A stretch of 64,000 bases of DNA from Bromus sterilis (lineage: Eukaryota; Streptophyta; Magnoliopsida; Poales; Poaceae): contig OX465601.1 of the NCBI GenBank assembly GCA_950022295.1, positions 77,199,501 through 77,263,500 of the forward strand, in the 5' to 3' direction. Of the stretch, positions 48,631 through 60,115 are shown piece by piece (the first letter of the stretch is position 1; every line of letters begins with the position of its first letter). The notes under the pieces were generated by a model that saw nothing but the letters and a program-made list of their open reading frames with translations, was not told where the DNA came from and made no database searches. Position numbers and translations under genes: made by a program.

Positions 48631-51384
48631 ACATCCCCAAGCTTAATTCCTGCTCGTCCTCGAGTAGGTAAATGATAAGAAGCATAGTTTCTGTGGTGAC
48701 ATGCCACACAACCATATAAGGACTTTTAAGTAAAGCAATCAAAGCATGCAATTCAATTCAAGTCTCGCTGTCCGTGACTCGAATGTCTCCAGATGGTGTT
48801 TGCGTGCAAGCAGGGGACTGGGAAAAAGAGAGAAAAAGGTTGTTGAGAACAACTATCTACTAAAGTTTCACACTTGGTCTCCTTCGGATTCTTATCTTGA
48901 CTCGTCCCCAGACCACTAGTCAGGTACAAGTCAAAATGATCCACTCCCTTTCGATATTTTGAGCACTCATGCAATGGATGAGCGTGAGCAAGAAAGTTGA
49001 CACCTAAAAGGCGAAACAGAAAGAAGGTGGAGGAGGAAGACAAAAAAGGTGTGAAAGACTCACATCAATGAGGACAATCATAGGCGAGAGAAAGCCAAAT
49101 GATAGATATGATGTGAGGAGTAGGGATTGCCATGCAACGGATGCACATGTGAGCTAAAGCTCTCCAAGGGAACTAGTGGGGGTGCATCTAACTTGCTTTC
49201 TCAAGAAGACCTAGAGCTCGTTTGAGGAGGCTCATCATTGGAATATACAAGCCAAGTTCTATAGTGTGAAGGTCTCAACATAGCTATATGCATGAATGAT
49301 GATATCTATGGAGTACAAGGGATAGAGGTACTAGTGTGGATCTCTCAAAAGGAATAGTAGTGTGCCCCCTTATCTTTTTTTTCTCTTTTTTCTATTTTTT
49401 GTATTTTTTGGTGGCCTCAATGGCTCTTTCTATTTAACTCTCATTTGTCCTCTTTGGGATCTTTTGATTTTGTCCTCTTTGGGATATTTTCCCCACTTTA
49501 GGGGCAACACTCTATATTTTACAAGAATATAGGAGATCTTTCACACTTTACAAAGGTACTCACTACAGAAGATATAACTATCATGATGCAAATGTATGCC
49601 TCTGCCAGGATAGCAGGATATGCAATGATACTAGCGCGTCATGTAGCAATGATTAGGGCAAGGCCCAACTAGCATGCGGCTCATCGATCAAGCAAGTAGC
49701 ATGTATGACATAAGGATCAAGTCATGAGAAGGTGGATGTTGCTTGGCAATGTATCTCGGAAAGGCTATGGAAATGCCTTGTAGGTAGGTATGGTGGCTCT
49801 TTTGAGGAAAGATATAAGGAGGCTTATGATGACAGAGCGTATCGTGCCAAGGGTTTGGATGCACCGGCGAAGTATGCTCCAACTCTCAAGGTGAGAAAGG
49901 GCAATGCACGGTACCGAAGAGGCTAGAAAAAGTATAGGTGGGTGGAAGTGTCAACTTTCGAATACTCACATTAGTCCGAAGAACTCTTGCACTTATTATC
50001 GGTAACTCTCAATCTAATCAAGAGGTTCACAAAGAGACAAGTACCCCGAGGAGGAGTGTATGGGGGTTTGGTTATCCTTGCACATCTTCAACTCATGGTA
50101 CGTGAGTGTACTCTAATATTCGAACCCTCCAGAGGTTAGTGATCCATCTAGTAGCTAGAGTTCTCAACAGGGGTTTTTGGTTTTCGAAAAACACACGGAT
50201 TGCCCAAAATACGACATCTATCACTAATAGGCTCGAGCTCTTGACACCAAAAGTTTAAACATTACTCTAGTCAATACCTCAAAACTATTGCAAGTTACTA
50301 CTACAAAGAGAACAGCAACTTCAACTACCTACTTCTAGTCAAGACACAAAACTCAGTGCAAGAGGCAAACTCTCTAATGAGATAAAACATGCAACCTATA
50401 GAAAGTTCAACCTAAAACAAAAGAAAAGCTCTAGAAAAACTAAAGCACTACAACTAAACAGAGCAGCAGCTAAGAAAAGAAAAATAACAACTCACAGCTA
50501 AAAGAATAAGCATGCAAATCCTATAAGGAGTTCTAGTTCAAACGGAGCGTGTATCTCTCCCACACAAACGAGTAAGCTGGGGTCTAACTTGTTACTACAG
50601 CAAACAAAGCAAAAGAAAACTAAAAACAAAACCTAAGAGCGAGACGCTCCAAGAATAGCACATAACGCATGAAGTGATAAAAATATAGTGCAACGAGAGA
50701 CGAACTGATAGTTGTTGATGAAGAAGGGGATGCACGGGGGCATCCCCAAGCTTAGATGCTTGAGTCTCCTTGAATATTTCTTGGGGATGCATGGGGGCAT
50801 CCACAAGCTTGAGCGCTTCACACTCCTAGATCTTCTTTCATCATTTTCCATCGCGCACTTGAAAACTCCCTTCATACATAACTCATTGTAGACTGATTAG
50901 AGAGGTTAGTACCATCTAAAATAATTTTTCCTCTACTGGAAATAAAGATAAACTTTAAGAGCTACTGTTTCTCAAGATTTCCAAAAGGTTTTTTCAAAGA
51001 AAAAGCAAGCTTAAGGTTTGCAAAACGAAGAAAAGGCAAAACAGGACAGAATCTGTGAAAAACAGACCAGCAGGTAGAAACGAATTTTTTAGGGGTACTT
51101 CTGCAACTCAAATAAAAAAACTTAGAACATACACAAGTTTCGTAATTGTATATAGCACGCTGTGTAAAAAATTCAGCTCAAAAAGATGAACTAGGATTTT
51201 TTCCCATGATTTTTCTAGTCACGAGGATAGAATCTGTTTTCTGGACAACATGTCACAACTTTCAGTTCCCTTGTCATATGAGGCTATAAAAGGCACAAGG
51301 CTTGAAAAATAAAGATACAATGATGTTGCTATAGTAGTAACAATCATCAAGACCACTAAAAACAGAAGAAAAGCAAAAAAAAAA
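48631..51384 (-). other. 3' noncoding region of element D
   Basis: This 2.75-kb stretch after the protease frame aligns with 38883-41670 of element C. In complete Athila elements RT, integrase and an env-like ORF would lie before this point; they are absent. Only the small hydrophobic ORF at 51219-51431 stands out. Confidence 0.7.
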
Positions 51385-51431
51385 CTAAATTCGTTGCGGG
51401 CTGCCTTCCGAAAACGCTTCTTTAGAGCCAT
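51219..51431 (-). CDS. Small hydrophobic ORF in element D (70 aa, doubtful)
   Basis: It starts MALKKRFRKAARNEF, followed by a strongly hydrophobic stretch (residues about 16-50, FAFLLFLVVLMIVTTIATS), so a single membrane segment is predicted. It overlaps the tail of the gag-protease frame. Element C keeps the start (MALKKRFREAARNEF) but shifts frame straight after it. It may be a chance ORF or a remnant of an env-like region; I do not recognise it. Confidence 0.3.
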   Translation of the reverse strand: MALKKRFRKAARNEFSFFFAFLLFLVVLMIVTTIATSLYLYFSSLVPFIASYDKGTESCDMLSRKQILSS

Positions 51432-53488
51432 TAGCTAGGCTTATAGCAGAAGATCGAGTCTTTTCAAGAGAATAACTAGCCCGTGTGACGGACTCAAAAG
51501 GCAACTTAATCTTTTTCCTAGGGAAATGTTCCATCCTTTTCTTGAGAGGGAATTGGAATTTTTATATTCCCCTCTTTCATGTCAATAACAGCACCAACTG
51601 TGCGAAGAAAAGGACGGCCCAAAATAATTGGACAAGAGGGCTCACACTCAATGTCCATAATAGTGAAATCAACGGGAACATAATTGTCATTGACAATGAT
51701 AAGAACATCATCTATCTTCCCCAAAGGTTTCTTTACGGAAGAATCGACGAGACGAACACCAAAAGAACAGGGATCAAAAGGTTTCAATTCAAGCATATCA
51801 TACATTATTTTGGGCATAACAGAGGTACTTGCTCCAACATCACAAAGAACATAACAAGAGAAGTTATTCAATTTAATTTTAATCATAGGATCCCAATCAT
51901 CTTCTAGCTTCCCAGGTATGGAGGCTTCTAGTCTAAGCTTCTCCTCCCTAACTTTGATTAGAGCATTGGTGATATGCTCTGTGAAGGCAAGATTAAGTGT
52001 GCTAGTGTGGGGGTCTCTAGACATCTTGTGTAGGAAACCAATAACTTCAGGTAAAGTGCAGTTGTCAAAGTCTAGGTCACTACTATCTATCAAGGAGGTA
52101 GTGATATCATTTAGGCTCACTTTTTTGAAAGCCTCTATGTTCATAGAGGTTTCTTCATCTATGGTTGAGGTGGTAGCATCACCATTGATAGGTCCAGTGG
52201 GACTAGGGGTGTGATGGGTGCTAACAGTTTGGACATCCTCAACTACTTGGATAATGGCTACTATGTGGTAGGTAGGAAGGCTCTTAATTCTATCATCTTC
52301 CTCTTTTTCTCTAGCTCATCTTTCTTTGAGTTTAGCCATCATCCTAATAATTTCATTGATTTGTAACTGGATAGCATTAATAGGAGTGACCTTGCTCTCC
52401 TCAAGGGGAGAGGTTCTAATTTTTAACATCTCAACATCAAGGGCTAAGTTGTCTACCTTCAAACAAAGATTATCTAATTTAGCTAGTTTTTCTTCCACAT
52501 TCTTGTTGAAGGCTTTTTGGGTAGTGATAAAGTCTCTAAGCATACTCTCTAGTTCAGAGGTGGGGTTCTTGTTGCTAGGGTAGGTGTTGTTGTTCCCATA
52601 AGTGGATGGAAACGGCCTAGGATTACTAGCAAAGTTGCCCCTATAAGCATTATTGTTGAAGTTGTTTCTAGTGATAAAGTTCACATCTACTTGATCCTGA
52701 GCAATCAAAGAATGTAAAGAAATATTCTGAGGATCAATAGGAGCTTGCTTGGTAAGTAGAGACATGATAAGGTCAACCTTTTCATTTAGAGAGGAGATCT
52801 CCTCGACAGAATTTACCTTCTTACCAGTTGGAGATCTTTCGGTGTGCCACTGAGAGTAGTTCAGAATCATCTCATCAAGTAGCTTTGTGGCAGCACCAAG
52901 TGTGGTTGACATAAAAGTTCCTCCCGCGGCCGAATCTAACAGGTTCCGCGAGGTAAAGTTCAAGCCTGCATAAAAAATGTGGATAACCATCAAGGTAGTC
53001 AGTCCATGTGTGGGGCAGTTCTTGACAAGCGTCTTCATACGTTCCCATGCCTGGGCAACGTGTTCATTATCCAATTGCCTGAAATTCATAATGTTACTCC
53101 TCAATTGGATAATCTTAGCAGGTGGGTAATACTTCCCAATAAAAGCATCTTTGCACTTATCCCAAGAATCTATGCTATTCCTAGGCAAAGATTGAAACCA
53201 GATTTTAGCTTCGTCCCTCAAAGAAAAAGGAAAAAGCTTGAGCTTAACAACATCACCTTCTACTTCTTTATACTTTTGCATATCACATAATTCAACAAAA
53301 TTATTCAAGTGTAAAACAGCATCATCTCCAGCACCAGAGAATTGATCTCTCATAACAAGGTTTAGCAAAGCAGGTTTAATTTCATAAGAGGTAGCTGAAG
53401 TGGCAGGTGTGGCAATAGGAGTGCAGATAAAGTCACTGTTGTTGTAACTGGTGAAGTCATACAACTTGGTGTTTTCATTGGAACCCAT
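51385..53488 (-). pseudogene. Element D gag-protease frame with one stop and one frameshift
   Basis: The start is MGSNENTKLY at 53488. The gag core (AKIWFQSLP, then YYPPAKIIQLRSNIMNF and QAWERMKTLVKNCP) spans roughly residues 90-190, as in Athila-type Retrotrans_gag proteins. An Asn-rich region and a coiled-coil-like segment follow. An in-frame TGA at 52318-52316 interrupts, then the same frame continues to an aspartic protease with LCDVGASTSVMPK (about 51844) and CPIILGRPFL. A frameshift near 51540 separates a tail ending GSPQRI at 51385. No CCHC knuckle and no RT were found. The protease has D-V-G where D-L-G or D-T-G is usual. Confidence 0.82.
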
Positions 53489-53642
53489 AGTAGCAGCAGG
53501 TATTTTTGGTATTTTTGATAAGGGACACAAAAGTAAAAACTGAAAGGTAAACTAACAAGACTAAAAAGCAAAGATAAAAGATAGTGTGCAACTCCCCTAT
53601 CTTCTAGACTGGAGTCCCCGGCAACGGCGCCAGAAATTGCCT
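53489..53642 (-). other. Leader and primer binding site of element D
   Basis: On the minus strand TGGCGCCGTTGCCGGGGA (53632-53615) matches the tRNA-Asp site of Athila elements. The leader around 53605-53520 aligns with that of element C. Confidence 0.8.
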
Positions 53643-53674
53643 TGATACGGTGAGGATCTCTCACTCCTCGTTGG

Positions 53675-56600
53675 TGTAACAGCCCAGTTTTTGCAAAACT
53701 TAAAATTTTGTTTTCGGTGTGAATTGTTTGATTGTCTAATTTGTTTGCGGTGTTTGCATCCCCGATTTATCTATCGGCGATTATTTCCCCCCTCTTATCT
53801 CGTACCGGACGAAGACCGACCCTTGACACCCTGACACTCGACCTTTGCGACACCGGGTTTCACCCGATCACCGTCGCGAAAACCGCACGAGACCAGCCGC
53901 GGCCAATGGAACGAAAATCCCCGTTTAATAATTAAATGGGTTATTTTTATAGCGCGTCGGAAAGTGTTTTCGGAACGGTTCCAGCGCGAGGTGAACGCCT
54001 CCGGCTCGACGCATTGATCGCGCAGTTCGAAGTTTTACCCGAATCGGAGGTACTGCGGACCCCGGCGGTCAGAAACGTGAGCACCGCGGGCGAGAGAGAA
54101 AAACCGGAGATGTTTTTGCAAACTGCCAGCCACCTGTGCTATATAAAGACCACCACACTCCCACCCTTTCTAGGGTTTCCCTAGCCAAAAATTGCATCAC
54201 ACCCCCAGATCTGCTCCAATTTTCGCACAAAACACCCCAGATCTGAAACCCTAGCTCCAGTTGCTCCCGGCCGTCCGATCGGGCGATCGGAGGAATCCGG
54301 GCGTGCCACGTCAGCCCCAGCCTGAGCTCCTCTCTCCCCGAGCCCTCTCCATCCCGTGGGCGCCGCCTCGCGCCGTGCGCCTCCGGCCGACGCCGGCAGC
54401 AGCCGTGCCGCCGCACCCCACAGCAGGTCGCCGCGCTCGTCTCCCTCTCCCTCTTCCTCTCTTCTCCCTCTCCCTCTAACCTCTCTCTTTTCTCCTGTGC
54501 GTGATATAACGCCATGGACGGCTCAAGTGGAGCAGCCGCGCCGCCTCCAACCACGGCCGGCGAGCCGCCCGCTGCCGACGAGCCCCCGCGGGGCGCCTCC
54601 TCTCCCTGCCTGCGCGCACCTCCTCCCTTCCCGCACAGGTCCGCCGGCGTCGCCACGCACCACGGGAGGCCGCCGCCGTGCGCCATGGAGCCACGCGCCC
54701 GAGCTCCGCCGCCTGGACGCCGCCGCCGCTCGGACCTCGGCCACCTGCGCCCTTCACAGGACCTCCCCTCCTCCCGCGCCTGTTCCAGACCGTCGCCGAC
54801 TCGTCCCTCACTGCCGGAGCACCGCCGAGCTCGTGCTGGACTCAGCCACCGCCGGCGACCCCTGTACGCCCGCTCGTGCGGGGAGAGCACGCCCGCTCCA
54901 ACCGCACGCCCAGGTGGGCCACGCCCCAGCCCAGGCGGCCCAGCTCTCTGGACAGCCAGCCCAGGCCGGCCTCCAGGCCTCTTGGGCCTCGGCCCATGAG
55001 GTGAGCCCCCCTTTTTTTTTATCTGTTGGGCCAGTCGATTTCGGCCCGTTTAGTTTTTTTTCTGTTAGGTTTTATTTATTTATTTAATTTAGGCAGATTG
55101 TTTTAGCTTTTTGCGTTGCCCGTAACTTTTCACCGGTAGCTCCGATTGAGACGCTTTCTACATGAAAGTTGCTCCGTTTTGCGCGCAGATTAATAAAATG
55201 TTGTTTGTTGCCATGTTTGACTTTGTTTACTTGCTGTTTACCTGCTAATTACACTGTCTGCCACTTTAACTATAACTGCAATAACTTTTTAACTGTTGCT
55301 CCGATTAAAATGTTCTTTATATGTAACTTGACTAGAATTGCATGTAGATTGTGTTTATGCTGTTCATGCTTGCTAAATAAAATAATAAAATATTGTTTAG
55401 GTAGTTTATTTATGCTTCACCTCTTGCCATGTTTGTGTGATATGCCATGCTTGAGTGAGATGTCATGTTAACAACCTTTGTTGATCACCGTAGCTAAACA
55501 ACTTGAACCACCGTAAACGTGCGGTATTCGTCGTGTGTGACCGATACCCCACTTAAACTGTTAGTAACCGTTCTCGACGATAGATCCGTATCGCGTTGTC
55601 GTGCCTTGTGTTGCCTCTTTGATCTTGTATTGCTCCGTAGTAATAGTGGTGCACCGTTGATTGCTTTCCAGTCTTTACCTCTTGTGTGCTTCTGCGGGTA
55701 CCTCTCGGAGACGATGCGAGCTTGCGATCAACTACACCTTCGGAATCCGACTTATCAACAGGCAAGGACTATACATTACTTATGATCCATTCTATTTCAA
55801 CCAGCGGTTTGCATGCTAGTCTAGGCTAGGTTCGATGTTTGATCCTACCACATGTTTACAGCCTCTTTCAAACCGATACAGCCATGTCCCCTCCCAGCAA
55901 ACCTTGTACTGCTATGTTACTATTGCTCGTTGCTCAGCCCCTGCTTAGTATGCATGCTTAGGATGCTACGATGTTACCCTGTTACTTCTTGGGTTGGGAT
56001 ATCACCTTATTATTATATTGTTGTTGATGATATGATTATTACAATGTTGACTATATTCGACGAAGGATGGAAGATCTAGGCTATCCCGCCCCGACGCTTT
56101 GTTCCATTCGAGTCACCTAGGACCCGAGTTCCGGGTATTGGTTTTAAGACTGAGCGTGCCTAACCGCGTGTGGGATTTTATGGGGTCCCCTTTTCTTACC
56201 TATCTAGCTTCAAGCATTTCTAGTGGTGGCCCAATCTGATTTACCATTTGAAACTGTGTGTGTTCTGGTCAGCTGCCAGTTGTTTACAAACCAACCCGGA
56301 CCAGTGAGGACTTAGTCCCCTTGCTGGCCCACTTTGTCCGGCTGAGGACTCGGTTTCCCATGTGTGATTAACCGGGTATCCAAACCTGCGACATACTGTA
56401 GAGACCAGATCGAGAGAGCGGCCGGCTCCTGAGACTGATGTCGACTCACCGGGGGCCACCCGGATTTGTTCGTTGTTAGTTAGAGGGACCTGTCGTTTCG
56501 GAACTCTTGGAAATAAATCATAAAATGGTTGCTTGTGATGGGTAGCAACTGAGAGTGATGGGCCTGCATGCGGAGCCTTGTAATGGCAGTTGGTACACCC

Positions 56601-57411
56601 CTGCAGGGTTAAATCTTTTCGAGAAGCCGTGTCCACGGTTATGGACGACTTGAGACCTACTCCCTGTTCATAGACAACAACAACTGAGATAATCTTAATA
56701 TAACTTGATCAATGTGTGTGTGCCTTGATTGCTTCTTCTTCGTCGGGATGCGAAGAGGGGGACAAGGATAGGATAGGTGTTATGATTGCGACAGTAGTTG
56801 ATAGCAAGACTTGTTGGAGGCGATTCCTCATCGAATGCTTGGCTTCTTATCTTACTCTCTAGATCGTTAGCCACTTCATAAATGCTAGTGCGGCAGCAAC
56901 CTCACCACTTACCCCTTCCTTACCGTAAACTACTAGTTGTCCTAGAATGACGAGTGATGAAGTCCTTGCTGGGTCAGATGACCACTACAGTTGGATGCTG
57001 AGTACCTCTGTACTCATGATACTACCCCCAAACTCTTTTCAGGGTTCTGATCGACAACAGGTGTGGTGACCGACGTTTCACGTGGAGACTCGACGACGAC
57101 TAGTTAGGCGGATCCCTGCGGAGGGCCTGGACCCGTGTGGTTATGGGATCGATGTTTTTCTATTTGCCACTAGGCATTTGCTTGTAGTATGTACTCAGAC
57201 ATATATCTTCCGCTGTTGTATTGTATTTAAGGCAGTGGTATGCCGATTGTATGAGATGTTGTATCCTTGTATCTGTAATGTTGTGATATCACGTTGGAAA
57301 TCCGGGGCATATGACTTCGTCATATGTCGCGGTGGGACTGATATGTGCTTCGTCCCCGGATCTGGATGGAAACATCTAGATCTAGAACAGTACCGCATAT
57401 CGGGCCTGACA
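53675..57411 (+). mobile_element. Solo LTR E (3,737 bp), element A/B family
   Basis: It begins TGTAACAGCCCAG and ends ATATCGGGCCTGACA, between GTTGG at 53670-53674 and 57412-57416. There is no primer site, interior or second LTR, so it is the product of recombination between two LTRs of one inserted element. It aligns with the B LTR along its length, including the TATA box and GC-rich block (54250-55010). Confidence 0.9.
54140..54147 (+). promoter_or_regulatory. TATA box of solo LTR E
   Basis: TATATAAA in GTGCTATATAAAGACC, about 465 bp into the LTR, in the same context as in A and B. Confidence 0.65.
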
Positions 57412-58999
57412 GTTGGTTACCCCAAGTGGAAGGTGAGATGTAGCGTAGCAGCAAATTTCCCTCGGTAAAGATACCAAGGTTATCGAACCAGTAGGACTCC
57501 AAGAGATACAAGAAGGTGTCACGGCGCTTGACGTGGACCTGCACACAGATACAAATAACTTTGCTCCCAACGAGTACAGAGGAGTTGTCAATTCCTCCGG
57601 CCTTGCTGTTTACAAAGGATCAACGCAAGAAATAATAATAATGGCAACTGAAAGTAAAGACTAAAAGTAAACAGTAATGTGAAGATGGACCGGGGTCCCG
57701 TGATTTTCACTAGTGATGTCTCTCTCCGAAAAGACGATAAAAGTGCTAGCAAGGTAAACAAATCACAGCTGGGAAATTGACAGAATTATGAAGGCACCGC
57801 AATGCTAACTATGCTGCAAAGAAAGGAAGGGCTCAAAAGAAATGGGCAGTACGCCAAGGTAAGTAGACCGAAATCCAACTGCATCTACTATGAATCATCC
57901 ACCTTGAGATATCTATCCAGAACATCTCGATGGTATTAAGTTGCGAATCCCACCGAAAGTGTAAACTCAAAGCAATAGACGGCTGCATTAAAAGAACTTT
58001 GCGTAAAGTAAACAATCCTTGCACCCGCGGATACAACCACCGTTTTTTTATCGCTTGTGGCAACAGCACATCCCCTAGTCTCATGTTTCTGTCACTCAAG
58101 CTAGACATCAAGGGGCTGAACCCACAATCAAGCATAACGCTCCCTCTTGGAGTTGCAACAAATCACTTGGCCAAAGTAAAATACGGCAACGGAGAACATG
58201 CAAGAATTTACTCAAGAACAAAATATAAAATAGAAGAACCAAATATATTACTCATCACAATCTGAACATAGTCTCATAATCCATCAGATCCCAACAAACT
58301 CAGCATAGCAACAACAGAAATTACAAAAGTGCCTCGATCATGTGAGGCAGCTCACGAGGTCTCGAAAGTGGAAGCACAAAGAGGGGAGAGAAGTACATCA
58401 CATAGCTACTGGTCACGGACCCATGGTCCAAGGTAAACTACTCACGGTACATACGGGAGGCGTCCATGGCTATGGATGGTCTCCCGGAGGGGGTAGCTTC
58501 TCCCGGCAGGGTGCCGGAGCAGCTTCTCCAGGCAGCCCCGATCTTGAAGCGGCGGCGGCGGTACAGAGGCGAGATCGCGAAAAAGAGATTGATATTAGGG
58601 GTTTCCACCCCGAGGGCTAAATATAGGCGGAGGGGGGTGTCGAGGGGACACATAGGGCAGCCAAGAGGCCCCCTGGCACGGCCTAGGGTGGGGCCGCATC
58701 AGGGACCCTTCTGGAGTCCCTGTGGTGGGCCCCTCCGCTGCCTTGGTTATTCCAGAAGCTTCCGGGTCGCTGATTTTTTATATGATTTTTCCGGATTTTT
58801 TGGAGCACTTTTAATGGCCGGAAAACCTGAAATACAAAAACAGCAGAAAACAGCAACTGGCAGCTGGGTGCACTGGGTTAATAGATTAGTCCAAATATGC
58901 TCAAAAGTGTATGAAAGTTCAAGCAAAACATGGAAAAGTCACACAAAACATGCATGGAGCAAGCAGAAATTATAGATACGTTTGGGACGTATCAGTCCT

Positions 59000-60115
59000 A
59001 ATGCAAGAGCGCAAAGTGATTGCTTATGGCTCTCGTCAGTTGCGTGCTCACGAGGAAAACTATCCAACACATGATCTTTAATTGGCAGCGGTAATTTATG
59101 CATTAAATTTGTGGCGACATTACCTCGTCGTTAACTGTTGCGAGATCTACACTGACCACCAAAGCCTAAAGTACCTGTTTACTCAGCCCGACCTGAATCT
59201 CCGCCAACAGAGATGGCTCGAGACAATAGCCGACTACAACATGGGAATTTAATACACCCCTGGCAAAGCTAATGTGGTGGCTGATGCCCTGAGCCGCAAA
59301 GCCTACTGTAGTGAACTTGAAGTTCAAGTACAACAACCACTCCTGTATGAAGAGCTCCGCAAGCTGAACATCGAAATTGTTCCGCGGGGATATGTGAACT
59401 CCCTGGTGGTCAAACCAGACCTCGACACCTGCATCAAGACGGTACAACATTATGACTCTGACATTTGGAAGATTAAGCGTCGTGTCGCCAGCGGAGAGCC
59501 CTCATTCTTCACTATTGATGCAAATAATGATAATGCGGTGTACTTCAAGGGTCGTTTAGTGGTTCCGGTAGCCAAGGCCAACCTGAATTAGGGCTCTGAT
59601 GTCATGAAGGAAGCTCATGATACACCCTTTTCGATCCATCCTGGTAGTACCAAGATGTACCAAGACATTCGTCAGCGGTAATGGTGGTCTAACATGAAGC
59701 AGGACATTACCCGTTATGTTGAAGAGTGTGATGTTTGTCGTCGCATCAAGGCAGAACATCAAAGACCTGCTGGAACTCTGCAACCCCTCTCTATTCCTGA
59801 ACGGAAATGGGACAAGATCGAAATGGACTTCGTCACCGGTTTTCCGCGATCACAGAAAGGTCATGATGCTATCTTTGTCGCCATCGACCGATTCTCCAAG
59901 GTTCCTCATTTTCTGCCTCTCAAGGAGACGATCTCTGCTAGTCAGTTGGTAGACTTGTATGTTTCCAGAATCGTGTCGCTCCATGGTATTCCGTTGGTGA
60001 CCAGTTCAGACCGTGGCAGCATTTTCACCTCGAAGTTCTGGGATAGTTTCCAAGAAGCTATGGGCACTCACCTAAGCTTCAGTACTGCTTATCACCCACA
60101 ATAACAAGGCCAAGT
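59000..60115 (+). pseudogene. Element F RNase H remainder and integrase, with stop codons
   Basis: The frame continues from 47017 after removal of D and one target copy (CVL then MQERKVIAYGSRQL). RNase H shows YTDHQSLKYLF and GKANVVADALSRK. Integrase has an HHCC region ending CDVCRRIKAEHQ, then the DDE core: MDFVTGFP, TSSDRGSIFTSKFW and FQEAMG. In-frame stops lie at 59079-59081 (TAA), 59250-59252 (TAA), 59589-59591 (TAG), 59679-59681 (TAA) and 60102-60104 (TAA). The frame ends at QGQV where element G starts. This copy cannot make a working integrase. Confidence 0.88.

Larger units (their letters stand above)
47018..58994 (-). mobile_element. Element D: Athila-type retrotransposon with gag-protease only, carrying solo LTR E
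   Basis: LTRs are 47018-48630 (3') and 53643-53674 plus 57417-58994 (5', split by E). The target duplication GTCCT is at 47013-47017 and 58995-58999. On the minus strand LTRs start TGATACGTCCCAAACG and end CACCGTATCA. The tRNA-Asp-type primer site is at 53632-53615. The interior keeps gag and protease but no RT, RNase H or integrase, so it depends on proteins in trans. It is a close relative of C, sharing LTR, leader and 3' region. Confidence 0.88.
53643..58994 (-). repeat. 5' LTR of element D, split by solo LTR E
   Basis: The 53643-53674 and 57417-58994 parts together make 1,610 bp and match 47018-48630. The TATA-like box reads on the minus strand at 58625-58618. E lies between two copies of GTTGG. 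Confidence 0.87.
31834..60115 (+). mobile_element. Element F: gypsy retrotransposon with 4.6-kb LTR and gag-pol, host of C, D and G
   Basis: The components are a 5' LTR (31834-36435), primer binding site, leader, gag (37087-37266, 44630-about 45400), protease-RT-RNase H (to 47017), RNase H remainder and integrase (59000-60115). Elements C and D interrupt it at exact 5-bp duplications and G cuts the integrase at 60116; the rest of F lies outside the window. The 5-mer before insertion is AGTGG (31829-31833). The tRNA-Met-type primer site, CCHC knuckle and very long LTR suggest a Tekay/Del-like gypsy, an uncertain lineage call. Several frameshifts and stops make this copy inactive. Confidence 0.85.

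Noticed and set aside
54356..55087. 243-aa proline-rich ORF
   Set aside because: It is in the GC-rich block of solo LTR E; length and composition follow from GC content.
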